Assembly (NCBI GenBank): GCA_016790965.1
Contig: JAEUNZ010000001.1
Coordinates: 31,017 to 95,016, forward strand
Source of the DNA: SSSZ01 sp016790965
GTDB taxonomy: Bacteria > Pseudomonadota > Gammaproteobacteria > Burkholderiales > Rhodocyclaceae
Length of the DNA: 64,000 nt
Direction: 5' to 3'
How positions within the stretch are numbered: the first letter of the stretch is position 1; every line of letters starts with the position of its first letter. Below are positions 50,240 to 59,808 of the stretch, in pieces. The notes under the pieces are model-generated. The model saw nothing but the letters and a program-made list of their open reading frames with translations, searched no databases and was not told the origin of the DNA. Position numbers and translations under genes: made by a program.

Positions 50240-50925
50240 GACAGGGGAACGGCTTCCCGCGGCCCGGCAACCCGGGCCAGGGCGGCGGAAACCAGTTCGC
50301 CCAGACGCTCCAGGTAGAGGGTTCCCATGTCGGCGAAGAAGCGCTGGGGGTCTTCACTGCCCAAGGCGACGAGGCCGATGGTACCGCCGCCGTTGCGCAG
50401 CGCAACGAGGGCCTGGGAGCGTATGTGACCGGCGTGCTCGCCAAACCATGCCGCAGTGCCGAAGCCGGCGGTGCCACCGCAGTAGGGCCGTGCCAGACCC
50501 TCGGCGAAGGCTTGGAGTTCCTCGCCCACGGCAGCGAACTCGGGCAGGTCGTCGATGCCTTCCGGCTTGTCCCACAGGCGCAGCGCCACATGGGGAATGG
50601 AGAAGTCGTCGCGCAGATGGAAGTTGAGCAAATGGATGACCGCCTGGAAAGTCTCGGCAGCGATGAGGGCGACGGCCAGGCGATGCACCTTTTCGCTGAT
50701 GGCGTCGTTTTCCTCGCCAAAGGCGATCAGCTCGGCCAGCTTGCTCTCCACCTGACGATTGGTTTCCCGCATCACCAGCATTTGCCGCTCGTTGAGGGAA
50801 ATGGCCCGGCCGCCGTGGGGATGGGGGACGTAGAGCTGGGCCAGGAGTTCGGCGTTCTGGTCGAAGAAGGCCGGGTTGGCCTGGAGGAAACGCACCACCT
50901 CATCGGCGGAAAGCAGGGAATTCAT
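50236..50925 (-). CDS. DUF484 family protein
   Basis: 229 residues. N-terminal helices (SADEVVRFLQANPAFFDQNA, then PHPHGGRAISLNERQMLV) followed by a GAF-like domain (VALIAAETFQAVIHLLNFHL, GTIGLVALGSEDPQRF). This family is always coded between dapF and xerC and has no proven function. It overlaps both neighbours by 4 bases, so it is translated with them. No catalytic motif is visible. Confidence 0.92.
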   Translation of the reverse strand: MNSLLSADEVVRFLQANPAFFDQNAELLAQLYVPHPHGGRAISLNERQMLVMRETNRQVESKLAELIAFGEENDAISEKVHRLAVALIAAETFQAVIHLLNFHLRDDFSIPHVALRLWDKPEGIDDLPEFAAVGEELQAFAEGLARPYCGGTAGFGTAAWFGEHAGHIRSQALVALRNGGGTIGLVALGSEDPQRFFADMGTLYLERLGELVSAALARVAGPREAVPLS

Positions 50926-51752
50926 AGGTCGATTTCTCCGGTGAAGACGGGGGTCGCGGGGCCGGTCATCAGCACCGGCTGACCGGGGCCGCCCCAGGCG
51001 ATGCAGAGGTCGCCGCCCCGGGTGGCCATGCGCACGGGGGAGTCAAGCAAACCCCGGCGGATTCCCACGACCGCAGCGGCGCAGGCGCCCGTGCCGCAGG
51101 CCAGCGTTTCACCCGAGCCGCGCTCGAAGACGCGCAGACGGGCGCTGTGCCGATCAAGTACTTGCAGAAATCCGGCGTTGACCCGTTGGGGAAAACGCGG
51201 GTGGCATTCGATGAGCGGACCCTCCACGCCCACGGGGGCAGCGTCCACATCCGCCACCACCTGCACGGCATGGGGATTGCCCATGGAGACGACGCTGATG
51301 TTCACGCTGCAGCCGGCTACGTCCAGAGGCTGGACGACGGCGTCGGAATCGCTCACGAAGGGAATGTCGGCGGGGGCAAAGCGGGGGACGCCCATATCGA
51401 CGGTGACCTCGCCGTTGTCCTCCAGGCGGGGCCCGATGATGCCGTTCCTGGTCTCGACCCGGATTTCCCGCTTGCCCGTCAGGCCTGCATCGTGGACGAA
51501 GCGCACGAAGCAACGGGCGCCGTTGCCGCACTGTTCCACTTCGCCGCCGTCGGCGTTGAAGATGCGGTAGCGGAAATCGACCCCGGGGCTGCCGGGGGCT
51601 TCCACCAACAGAATCTGGTCGCAGCCCACGCCGAAATGGCGATCGGCCAGGAAGCGCAATTGCTCGGGTGTCAGGTCGATGCGCTGGCGAACGCCGTCCA
51701 GAACGACAAAATCATTGCCCAACCCGTGCATCTTGGTGAATTTCAGCTTCAC
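50922..51752 (-). CDS. dapF: diaminopimelate epimerase
   Basis: 276 residues. Cytoplasmic enzyme that converts L,L- to meso-diaminopimelate for lysine and cell-wall synthesis. Both catalytic cysteines are in place: VEQCGNGARCFVRF and ETLACGTGACAAAVVG. The start MKLKFTKMHGLGNDFVVLDG is the family N-terminus. First gene of the dapF-DUF484-xerC operon; its promoter should be in 51753-51866, which contains an imperfect palindrome. Confidence 0.96.
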   Translation of the reverse strand: MKLKFTKMHGLGNDFVVLDGVRQRIDLTPEQLRFLADRHFGVGCDQILLVEAPGSPGVDFRYRIFNADGGEVEQCGNGARCFVRFVHDAGLTGKREIRVETRNGIIGPRLEDNGEVTVDMGVPRFAPADIPFVSDSDAVVQPLDVAGCSVNISVVSMGNPHAVQVVADVDAAPVGVEGPLIECHPRFPQRVNAGFLQVLDRHSARLRVFERGSGETLACGTGACAAAVVGIRRGLLDSPVRMATRGGDLCIAWGGPGQPVLMTGPATPVFTGEIDL

Positions 51753-51779
51753 TACGACCCCGCTTAAGATTGCAAAAAT

Positions 51780-51802
51780 GATAACAGAGACATGGTGTTA
51801 TC
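51780..51802. promoter_or_regulatory. inverted repeat upstream of dapF
   Basis: GATAACA (51780-51786) and TGTTATC (51796-51802) form a perfect 7-bp inverted repeat with a 9-base spacer. It sits 28 bases before the dapF start and behind the GNAT gene, in an AT-rich patch. It may be an operator of the dapF operon or part of a terminator of the GNAT gene. Confidence 0.4.
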
Positions 51803-51866
51803 TCAAATTTCAGAGAAATTAGATGAAATCTCGCGACCGAATCCAGGTCACTGTCCGTCCGTCCCC

Positions 51867-52370
51867 TCAAAGACGCTTTTCCATCACGTAATCGTCCATG
51901 ACGTAGCCGCCGCCGATGTCGTCGACGGTGCTGGTGCGTACCTCGAAACCGTATTTTCGATAGGACGCGATGGCCCGGGCGTTGCGCTTGTTCACCTGCA
52001 GGATGAGGCAGGGGTAGCCCTGGCTGCGGGCGCGCGCCGCGACGTGGGCGATGAGTTGCCCACCCACGCCCTGGCGCTGGGCATCAGGATGAATGTAGAG
52101 CTTGTCCAGCTTGAATTCGCCGTTGAACAGCTCGCTGAAGGCGAACCCGACCCGGCGGCCGGCATGGAAAGCCTGATCGAGCCACTTGTGGGCGTCTTCC
52201 AGATCGTCGTAAAGGCGCTCGTGGCCGTAGCGCTGCTCCAGCATGAAGTCGATCTGCTCCTGGGTGATGATCCCGGGATAGCTCGCCTGCCAGATTTCCC
52301 GTGCCAGCGCGGCGATGGCAGGCACGTCGGGATAGGTTACCGGCCGGATGTCTACGGTAAGGGCGCTCAT
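51867..52370 (-). CDS. GNAT-family N-acetyltransferase
   Basis: 167 residues. GNAT motif A is LDKLYIHPDAQRQGVGGQLI (R/Q-x-x-G-x-G/A acetyl-CoA loop), and motif B is LQVNKRNARAIASYRKYGFE. The N-terminal IRPVTYPDVPAIAALAREIW and YVMDDYVMEKRL end are usual for small GNAT enzymes acting on amines or polyamines. Substrate is unknown. It is a single gene between the LpxL-like gene and dapF. Confidence 0.88.
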   Translation of the reverse strand: MSALTVDIRPVTYPDVPAIAALAREIWQASYPGIITQEQIDFMLEQRYGHERLYDDLEDAHKWLDQAFHAGRRVGFAFSELFNGEFKLDKLYIHPDAQRQGVGGQLIAHVAARARSQGYPCLILQVNKRNARAIASYRKYGFEVRTSTVDDIGGGYVMDDYVMEKRL

Positions 52371-52548
52371 GATGGTCCTCTGTTCTCCTGCCGGTTTTGT
52401 GGTGGCGTCGCGCTACTGCCCCGGAAGCGGCCCGGCTTCCCCGCTTCCTGTTGTTTCCACCGCACTGCAAGTCGTCCCCGCACGCCGGAAAACCCGCGCA
52501 TTGTCCCACGCTGGCCGCAGTCCTTCGAGCCTCCGGGACCGGAGTGGG

Positions 52549-53403
52549 TTATTCCCCGGTCTGCGGCGTAGGGGGCGCTTCGGCTCCCGAGGGACGCTTG
52601 TAGCGGTTGTAGCCCCATAGATACTGCACCGGGCACTGACGGATGAGGGACTCGATTTCGCGGTTGATGGCGGCAGCCCGCGCCACCGTATCCCCCACCA
52701 GGGCCTGTTGCGGGGCGCTGAAGTGGATACGGTAGCCCTGCCCATCCGGCAGGCGCTCGCCCCAGGTCATCAACACCGTGGCGCCCGTTTCGGAAAGGCG
52801 CGCCGCCAGCGTCATGGTGTAGGCCGGCCGGGCAAAGAAATCGAGCCAGACGCCCTCGCCGGTCTTGGGGGCCTGATCGGGCAGGATGCCGACCGCCTGT
52901 CCCTTGCGCAGGGCCTTGATGAGAGCCCGCACGCCGGAAAGGTCGGCGGGCGCGAGGTGCAGATTGCTGCGTCTTCGGCCGGTCTCGATGAGCTGTTGCA
53001 GGGCGGTCTGACGCGGGGGGCGGTAGAGCACGGTGATGTCGCCCAGGGACGAGAGGTATTGGGCCGTAATCTCGAAACAGCCCAGGTGTCGAGTGAGGTA
53101 GAGCACACCCTTGCCGGCCGCCATGGCCTCCTGGACCAGGGGCAGGCCCACTACCTCGACCACCTGGGCGTTGGCTTCCTCCAGGGTGCGCAACCAGATG
53201 CGGGAAAGCTCCAGGGCCTGCTTGCCCGCCTCCGCCGCCGCGGGCAGCGCGAGATTGCGGTCCAGCCCGGCCTGGGAGAGATTGGCTTTGAGATGGCGCC
53301 GGTAAGTGGGGGAAAGCCAGTAGGTCAGGCGCCCGGCCAGCCCTCCGAGGGCATGGACCCACCCGAGGGGCAGCCGGCTCAGGAGGCGAAACAGGAAGAT
53401 CAT
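52549..53403 (-). CDS. LpxL/HtrB-type lysophospholipid acyltransferase
   Basis: 284 residues from the ATG at 53403. An N-terminal hydrophobic part (MIFLFRLLSRLPLGWVHALG) anchors the enzyme at the inner membrane. The HX4(D/E) catalytic motif is RHLGCFE, followed by TVLYRPPRQ and AVGILPDQAPKTGEGVWLDF, as in late lipid A acyltransferases. It adds a secondary acyl chain to lipid A precursors; whether LpxL- or LpxM-like cannot be decided. It is divergent from metK, which lies 157 bases away. Confidence 0.9.
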   Translation of the reverse strand: MIFLFRLLSRLPLGWVHALGGLAGRLTYWLSPTYRRHLKANLSQAGLDRNLALPAAAEAGKQALELSRIWLRTLEEANAQVVEVVGLPLVQEAMAAGKGVLYLTRHLGCFEITAQYLSSLGDITVLYRPPRQTALQQLIETGRRRSNLHLAPADLSGVRALIKALRKGQAVGILPDQAPKTGEGVWLDFFARPAYTMTLAARLSETGATVLMTWGERLPDGQGYRIHFSAPQQALVGDTVARAAAINREIESLIRQCPVQYLWGYNRYKRPSGAEAPPTPQTGE

Positions 53404-53505
53404 GGAACCGGGGTTTGCAACGGGCGGGGAAAAGGCTAGCATTATCGGATCGCCGAGTTAAACAGACAACTTGCGGGGCGATTCAGAAATTCTGCTAAAG
53501 CGTCG

Positions 53506-53556
53506 CCAGCTCGTGGTCCGAAGCCGGTAACGCCGGACAACAGGACCGCTGGAGCT
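53506..53556 (+). promoter_or_regulatory. structured metK leader that can mask the ribosome binding site
   Basis: CCAGC (53506-53510) can pair with GCTGG (53548-53552), and GGTCC (53515-53519) with GGACC (53543-53547). GGAG (53551-53554), the ribosome binding site of the GTG start at 53561, is partly inside the first stem and could also pair with CTC at 53510-53512 in AGCTC/GAGCT. A competing helix GTCCG (53516-53520) with CGGAC (53534-53538) excludes the second stem. The layout resembles a translational switch. It does not match the SAM-I, SAM-II or SAM/SAH consensus that I know. Confidence 0.45.
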
Positions 53557-53560
53557 TCAA

Positions 53561-54724
53561 GTGAGCGAATACTTCTTCACTTCGGAATCGGTTTCCGAAG
53601 GCCATCCCGACAAGGTCGCCGATCAGATTTCCGACGCCATCCTGGACGCCATTCTGGCCCAGGACAAGCATTCCCGCGTCGCCGCCGAAACGCTGTGCAA
53701 CACCGGCCTGGTCGTCCTGGCCGGCGAAATCACCACGGCCGCCAACGTGGATTACATCCAGGTGGCCCGCGACACCATCAAGCGCATCGGCTACGACAAC
53801 ACCGAATACGGCATCGACTACAAGGGCTGCGCCGTGCTGGTGGCCTACGACAAACAGAGCCCGGACATCGCCCAGGGCGTGAACAAGGCTTACGACGACA
53901 ACCTCGGCCAGGGCGCCGGGGACCAGGGCCTCATGTTCGGTTACGCCTGCGACGAAACCCCGGTGCTGATGCCCCTGCCCATCCATCTCTCGCATCGGCT
54001 GGTCGAGCGCCAGGCCATGCTGCGCAAGGACGGCCGCCTGCCCTGGGCCCGCCCGGACGCCAAGTCCCAGGTCACCATCAAGTACGTGGACGGCAAGCCC
54101 CACAGCATCGACACCGTGGTGCTGTCCACCCAGCACTCTCCGGACATCAGCCTGGAAGACCTGCGCGAAGCCACCATCGAGGAAATCATCAAGCCGGTGC
54201 TGCCCAAGGAACTGATCAAGGGGGACATCAAGTACCTGGTGAATCCCACCGGACGCTTCGTCGTCGGCGGCCCCCAAGGCGACTGCGGCCTCACCGGGCG
54301 CAAGATCATCGTCGACACCTACGGCGGGGCCGCCCCCCACGGCGGGGGCGCCTTCTCCGGCAAGGATCCCTCCAAGGTGGACCGTTCCGCCGCCTACGCC
54401 GGCCGCTATGTGGCCAAGAACGTCGTCGCCGCCGGCCTGGCCTCCCGCTGCCTGGTGCAGGTCTCCTACGCCATCGGCGTCGCCGAGCCGACCTCGGTCA
54501 TGGTGGAAACCTTCGGTACCGGCAAGGTCAGCAACGAAACCCTCACCGCGCTGATCCGCAAACACTTCGACCTGCGCCCCAAGGGCATCGTCAATATGCT
54601 CGACCTGCTCCGCCCCATCTACCAGAAGACGGCAGCCTATGGCCACTTCGGCCGCGACGAACCGGAGTTCAGTTGGGAAGCGACGGATCGCGCGGCGTTG
54701 CTCCGCAACGACGCCGGGCTGTAA
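53561..54724 (+). CDS. metK: S-adenosylmethionine synthetase
   Basis: 387 residues, makes SAM from methionine and ATP. It starts at a GTG (SEYFFTSESVSEGHPDKVAD is the conserved start) 6 bases after GGAG. Motifs include HPDKVADQISDAI, GAGDQGLMFGYA and GGGAFSGKDPSKVDRSAAYA, with the active-site Lys and Asp. The C-terminal TDRAALLRNDAGL recurs as a duplicated fragment downstream. It begins the SAM-cycle region shared with ahcY and metF. Confidence 0.96.
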   Translation: MSEYFFTSESVSEGHPDKVADQISDAILDAILAQDKHSRVAAETLCNTGLVVLAGEITTAANVDYIQVARDTIKRIGYDNTEYGIDYKGCAVLVAYDKQSPDIAQGVNKAYDDNLGQGAGDQGLMFGYACDETPVLMPLPIHLSHRLVERQAMLRKDGRLPWARPDAKSQVTIKYVDGKPHSIDTVVLSTQHSPDISLEDLREATIEEIIKPVLPKELIKGDIKYLVNPTGRFVVGGPQGDCGLTGRKIIVDTYGGAAPHGGGAFSGKDPSKVDRSAAYAGRYVAKNVVAAGLASRCLVQVSYAIGVAEPTSVMVETFGTGKVSNETLTALIRKHFDLRPKGIVNMLDLLRPIYQKTAAYGHFGRDEPEFSWEATDRAALLRNDAGL

Positions 54725-54890
54725 GCGAAGCGCACAGCCCGCCCGCGTAGCGGCGATCCTTCGCTGGGTGGAGGCTAACCGGTCCGCACCGCGGGCCGGT
54801 TAAGGTGCGCAGCACCGGCCGCAGCCAAAACACGGATCGGGCAGCGTTGCTGCGCAACGATGCGGGCCTACAAGCGATGCTTGCAGGCCC
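54683..54890 (+). repeat. diverged duplication of the metK 3' end
   Basis: 54683-54740 (metK codons for TDRAALLRNDAGL, stop and following hairpin) is repeated in diverged form at 54832-54890, where the same thirteen residues TDRAALLRNDAGL are again readable. Each copy ends in a hairpin: GGGCTGT/ACAGCCC in the first, GGGCCT/AGGCCC in the second. Between them is TAACCGG/CCGGTTA (54776-54802). This may be a tandem duplication or the residue of a second metK copy. Confidence 0.7.
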
Positions 54891-54924
54891 GTCGGCACGC
54901 CAATCCGCGGATTTAGCCCAAAGA

Positions 54925-54947
54925 GGGAGCCAGCCGGCTCCCCTTTT
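54925..54947 (+). terminator. rho-independent terminator after metK
   Basis: GGGAGCC (54925-54931) pairs with GGCTCCC (54936-54942) around AGCC, and is followed by C and TTTT (54944-54947). It ends 17 bases before the start of the HD-GYP gene, so the last part of its leader runs through the terminator region. Confidence 0.75.
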
Positions 54948-54964
54948 CGCTAGAATTTCGCCCC

Positions 54965-56158
54965 ATGCTCAAAAAAATCCGTGTCGCCGACCTCAAGCTA
55001 GGCATGCACCTGCACGCCTTCTGCGGGGCTTGGCTTGAACATCCTTTCTGGCGCACCAAGTTCGTTCTCAAGGATCCCCGCGACCTCGCCCTGATCCGCG
55101 AAAGCTCCATCCAGGAAGTCTGGATCGATTCATCCAAGGGTCTGGACGTGGAACCCGCCAAGACGGTCGAAGCCAGCGTCGAGCCACCGCCCCTGCCGGA
55201 ACCCGAGGCATTGCCAGCAAAGGCGAGCTTTCAGGATGAAGTGAAGCGCGCCGCCAAGATTTGCGCCAAATCGAAGGAAGCCGTGGTGTCCATGTTCCAG
55301 GAAGTGCGCATGGGCAAGGCCATCGATGCGGATCAGGCCCAGGGTCTGGTGGAGGAGATCTCCAATTCCGTCATGCGTAACCCGGGCGCTCTCATTAGCT
55401 TGGCCCGCTTGAAGACCGCAGACGATTACACCTACATGCACTCGGTGGCGGTATGTGCTCTGATGATCGCTTTGGCCCGACAGCTGGGCCTGGATGACCA
55501 TGAGACGCGTCAGGCGGGTATGGCGGGGCTACTCCACGATCTGGGCAAAGCCCTCATGCCGCCCGAAATCCTCAACAAGCCGGGCAAGCTGACGGACGAG
55601 GAATTCGCCGTCATGAAGACCCATCCGGCCGAAGGCCACAAGCTGCTCCTTGAGGGCGAGGGGGTCAGCGAGATCATGAAGGACGTCTGCCTGCACCATC
55701 ACGAGAAGGTGGACGGCAGCGGCTATCCTGAGCGCCTGAATGGCGAAACCATGAGTCTCTTTGCCAAGATGGGCGCCGTATGTGACGTGTACGACGCAGT
55801 GACCTCGAACCGCCCCTACAAGGCTGGCTGGGATCCGGCCGAGTCCATCAAGCGCATGGCCGAGTGGCAGGGGCATTTCGACCCGGCGGTGTTTCAGGCC
55901 TTTGTAAAGAGTCTCGGCATCTATCCCATCGGATCCCTGGTGCGGCTCCATTCCGGTCGCCTGGGGGTCGTGGTCGAGCAGAGCGAAAAGTCGCTTCTGG
56001 TCCCCAAGGTCAAAGTGTTCTTTTCCACCAAGTCCCGCGCCTACATCAAGCCAGAACTGCTCGATCTTTCCCGCCCCGGTGCCCTCGACAAGATCGTCGG
56101 CCGGGAGAACGCCGCCCGCTGGGGCATCAAGGATATCGACCAGTACTGGGCGGGCTAG
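54965..56158 (+). CDS. HD-GYP domain phosphodiesterase (c-di-GMP)
   Basis: 397 residues. N-terminal DUF3391 (LKKIRVADLKLGMHLHAFCG, KFVLKDPRDLALI, IQEVWIDSSKG). The HD-GYP domain at about 150-340 has HSVAVCALMIALA, GLLHDLGKALMPPEIL, LHHHEKVDGSGYPERL and AKMGAVCDVYDAVTSNRPYK, that is HD, HHE and GYP motifs intact, so it should hydrolyse c-di-GMP. A C-terminal part of about 55 residues follows. A diguanylate cyclase is coded 3.6 kb downstream (59809), though the two are not adjacent. Confidence 0.92.
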   Translation: MLKKIRVADLKLGMHLHAFCGAWLEHPFWRTKFVLKDPRDLALIRESSIQEVWIDSSKGLDVEPAKTVEASVEPPPLPEPEALPAKASFQDEVKRAAKICAKSKEAVVSMFQEVRMGKAIDADQAQGLVEEISNSVMRNPGALISLARLKTADDYTYMHSVAVCALMIALARQLGLDDHETRQAGMAGLLHDLGKALMPPEILNKPGKLTDEEFAVMKTHPAEGHKLLLEGEGVSEIMKDVCLHHHEKVDGSGYPERLNGETMSLFAKMGAVCDVYDAVTSNRPYKAGWDPAESIKRMAEWQGHFDPAVFQAFVKSLGIYPIGSLVRLHSGRLGVVVEQSEKSLLVPKVKVFFSTKSRAYIKPELLDLSRPGALDKIVGRENAARWGIKDIDQYWAG

Positions 56159-56232
56159 TAGCCTGCCGGGCCGAATCCTGGCCGACCCCGGGCTGTCCAT
56201 CGCCAGCCGAAGTCCTTATAATCAACCCCCTA

Positions 56233-56287
56233 CCGAGGAGCGCTGCAAGGGCGATCGCCCTCAGGCTCGGTTCTAAACGGCGCTCAT
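56233..56287 (+). ncRNA. S-adenosylhomocysteine (SAH) riboswitch
   Basis: The core CCGAGGAGCGCTGCAAGG is followed by a GGGCGATCGCCC hairpin, then CAGGCTCGG and AACGGCGCTCA, which is the SAH riboswitch consensus (Rfam family SAH_riboswitch). CCGAG (56233-56237) pairs with CTCGG (56266-56270), and GAGCGC (56238-56243) with GCGCTC (56280-56285) gives the pseudoknot helix. It precedes ahcY by about 100 bases, the usual target. When SAH is high the element turns ahcY on. Confidence 0.93.
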
Positions 56288-56390
56288 TCGACCAACCCGT
56301 GCCGGCACGGGACGGTGGATGAGCTTGGCAGGCCCTCGACGCGCCGCCCCCGCTTTCCCCTCCCCCCGGCCACTTGTTTGAGGAGTTCGC

Positions 56391-57800
<1,410 letters not shown>

Positions 57801-57807
57801 TGCACCC

Positions 57808-57829
57808 GCCGGCCCCGCCCGGGGCCGGC
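57808..57829 (+). terminator. hairpin between ahcY and the next gene
   Basis: GCCGGCCCC (57808-57816) pairs perfectly with GGGGCCGGC (57821-57829) around GCCC, 8 bases after the ahcY stop. There is no U-run, so it is more likely a processing or attenuation structure that lowers downstream expression. Confidence 0.5.
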
Positions 57830-57851
57830 TCGCTTTCGAGAGGAGGCCCGC

Positions 57852-58205
57852 ATGTTCAAGCTGCTTGCCGTCTGGGGCATCAACGCCATCGCGCTGATCG
57901 CCCTGCCCTATGTCGTGCCCTCCATCTCGGTGGCGAGTTTCGCCACCGCCCTCTGGGTGGCCCTGGTGCTGGGCCTCATCAACACCCTGCTGCGGCCGCT
58001 GCTCATTCTCCTCACCCTGCCGGTGACGCTCCTGACCCTCGGATTATTCATCTTCGTCATCAACGCCCTGCTTTTCCAGTTGGCGGGCCATCTGGTTGAG
58101 GGATTCCACGTCGGCGGGTTCTGGTCGGCCTTCTTCGGGTCCATCGGCTACAGCCTGATTTCCTGGATTCTCGCGACCGTCCTCCTCTCGGGCAAGCGCG
58201 ACTGA
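57852..58205 (+). CDS. phage-holin-like four-helix membrane protein (YvlD-type)
   Basis: 117 residues, four transmembrane helices (about 2-20, FKLLAVWGINAIALIALPYV; 32-60, ATALWVALVLGLINTLLRPL; 64-80; 95-113). Family patterns LGLINTLLRPLLILLTLPVT and LGLFIFVINALLFQLAGHLV place it in the COG1950/phage_holin_4_2 group, which is not tied to phages. Starts 14 bases after GAGAGGAGG. Lies between ahcY and tlyA, frequently seen in betaproteobacteria. Function unknown. Confidence 0.88.
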   Translation: MFKLLAVWGINAIALIALPYVVPSISVASFATALWVALVLGLINTLLRPLLILLTLPVTLLTLGLFIFVINALLFQLAGHLVEGFHVGGFWSAFFGSIGYSLISWILATVLLSGKRD

Positions 58206-58207
58206 AC

Positions 58208-58948
58208 ATGCGCGCCGACCAGCTCCTCGTCGCCAGCGGCCTCGCCGCCTCCCGCACCGCGGCCCAGCGGCTCATCGCCGCCGGCCGCGTCCGCTGGGAT
58301 GGCGAACCGGTGGCCAAGCCGGCCCAGGAGCTGCCCTCCGACGACCATCTGGAGATCATCGCCGACCCCGCCGACCGCTATGTCTCCCGCGGCGGCCTCA
58401 AGCTGGCCGGTGCCCTGGCCGCAACCGGCATCGCCGTGGCCGGAAAGGCCTGCCTCGACGTCGGCCAGTCCACCGGCGGTTTCACCGACTGCCTGCTCCA
58501 GGCCGGTGCTGCCCTCGTGGTCGGTGTCGACGTGGGCCACGGGCAACTGCACCCCCGCCTGGCCGGCGACTCGCGCGTCTCGGCCCTCGAGGGCATCAAC
58601 TGCCGCGCCCTGACCGCCGCCGGCCTGGGGACCAGTATGCCCCCGACCGGCTTCGACCTCATCGTCGGCGACGTTTCCTTCATTTCCCTCACTCTGGTAC
58701 TCCCCCAGCTGCCGCCCCTCCTGGCAGCCGGGGGCGACCTGTTGCTCCTGGTCAAACCTCAGTTCGAGGTCGGCCCCGGCGGCCTCGGCAAAGGCGGCAT
58801 CGTCCGTGACCCGGCGCTCTACGCCGAGGTCGAGGGCAAGCTGCGTCGCAGTGCCACGGACCTGGGCCTCACCGTCCGCGCCTGGATCGACAGCCCGATT
58901 CCGGGCGGCGACGGCAATCGCGAATTTTTCATCTGGCTGAATAAATGA
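58208..58948 (+). CDS. tlyA: TlyA family rRNA 2'-O-methyltransferase
   Basis: 246 residues. An N-terminal S4 RNA-binding domain (MRADQLLVASGLAASRTAAQ) is followed by an FtsJ-like methyltransferase with SAM motif ACLDVGQSTGGFTDCLLQAG and LLLLVKPQFEVGPGGLGKGG. Family members methylate ribosomal RNA and are sometimes annotated as hemolysins. It lies 2 bases after the holin-like gene and its stop overlaps metF by 4 bases. As a SAM user it fits the methyl-cycle cluster. Confidence 0.9.
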   Translation: MRADQLLVASGLAASRTAAQRLIAAGRVRWDGEPVAKPAQELPSDDHLEIIADPADRYVSRGGLKLAGALAATGIAVAGKACLDVGQSTGGFTDCLLQAGAALVVGVDVGHGQLHPRLAGDSRVSALEGINCRALTAAGLGTSMPPTGFDLIVGDVSFISLTLVLPQLPPLLAAGGDLLLLVKPQFEVGPGGLGKGGIVRDPALYAEVEGKLRRSATDLGLTVRAWIDSPIPGGDGNREFFIWLNK

Positions 58949-59769
58949 AAACCGAAATCTCCATCGAATTCTTCCCGCCCGGAACTCCCGAAGGGGTAGA
59001 AAAGCTGCGCGTCGTTCGCGGCAAACTGGCCGAATTGAAGCCGGCCTTCTTTTCCGTCACTTTTGGCGCCGGCGGCTCGACCCGGGAGCGCACCTTCGCC
59101 GTAGTCAAGGAAATGGCCGCCGAGGGACTGGACGCGGCCCCCCACCTGTCCTGCATCGGCTCCACCCGGGACAATATCCGGGAAATCCTGGCCGACTATC
59201 GGGCCGCCGGCATCCGCCGCATTGTCGCCCTGCGCGGCGATTTGCCTTCCGGCATGGCCGTGACCGGCGAGTTCCGCTACGCCAACGAACTGGTGGAATT
59301 CATTCGCGCCGAGACCGGCGATCACTTCAGTCTGGAAGTTGCCGCCTACCCGGAATGGCACCCCCAGTCCCGTAATCCTCGGGAAGACCTGGCGAATTTC
59401 GCGCGCAAGGTGAAGGCAGGCGCCAATTCGGCCATCACCCAATACTTCTACAATGCCGACGCCTATTTTCACTTCGTGGACGAAGCCCGGTCCCTGGGCG
59501 TGGATGTTCCCATCGTTCCCGGCATCATGCCCATCGGTAGCTTCTCCAAACTTGCCCGCTTCTCGGACGCCTGCGGCGCCGAGATTCCCCGCTGGATGCG
59601 CCGAAAGTTCGAAAGCTTCGGCGACGACGCCGATTCCATCCGCGCCTTCGGTCTGGACGTTGTTAGCGACCTATGTGAGCGCTTGCTCACAGGAGGCGCA
59701 CCCGGCCTGCATTTTTACTGTATGAACCAGTCCGAATTGACTAGGGAAATCTGCCGCCGGCTGACATAG
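58945..59769 (+). CDS. metF: 5,10-methylenetetrahydrofolate reductase
   Basis: 274 residues, flavoprotein that reduces methylene-THF to methyl-THF for methionine synthesis. Conserved parts are ISIEFFPPGTPEGVEKL (E in the EFFPP motif), SVTFGAGGSTRERT, ALRGDLPSG and AYPEWHPQS, and NSAITQYFYNADAYFHF. It ends in NQSELTREICRRL, a usual MetF end. The start overlaps tlyA by 4 bases. It completes the set ahcY-tlyA-metF around the SAM cycle. Confidence 0.96.
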   Translation: MKTEISIEFFPPGTPEGVEKLRVVRGKLAELKPAFFSVTFGAGGSTRERTFAVVKEMAAEGLDAAPHLSCIGSTRDNIREILADYRAAGIRRIVALRGDLPSGMAVTGEFRYANELVEFIRAETGDHFSLEVAAYPEWHPQSRNPREDLANFARKVKAGANSAITQYFYNADAYFHFVDEARSLGVDVPIVPGIMPIGSFSKLARFSDACGAEIPRWMRRKFESFGDDADSIRAFGLDVVSDLCERLLTGGAPGLHFYCMNQSELTREICRRLT

Positions 59770-59808
59770 AATAGCCCCATCCCTTCCCTCACTGCGGGGG
59801 CTGTACCC

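Noticed and set aside
53461..53560. metK leader as SAM-II or SAM/SAH riboswitch
   Set aside because: A GCTAAAG is present, but the conserved stems and the GGCTTCC/GGAGC arrangement of those classes are missing, so I only report an unassigned leader structure.
57852..58205. Prophage signal from a holin-like protein
   Set aside because: The YvlD-type family is a chromosomal membrane protein family and no other phage genes are near.
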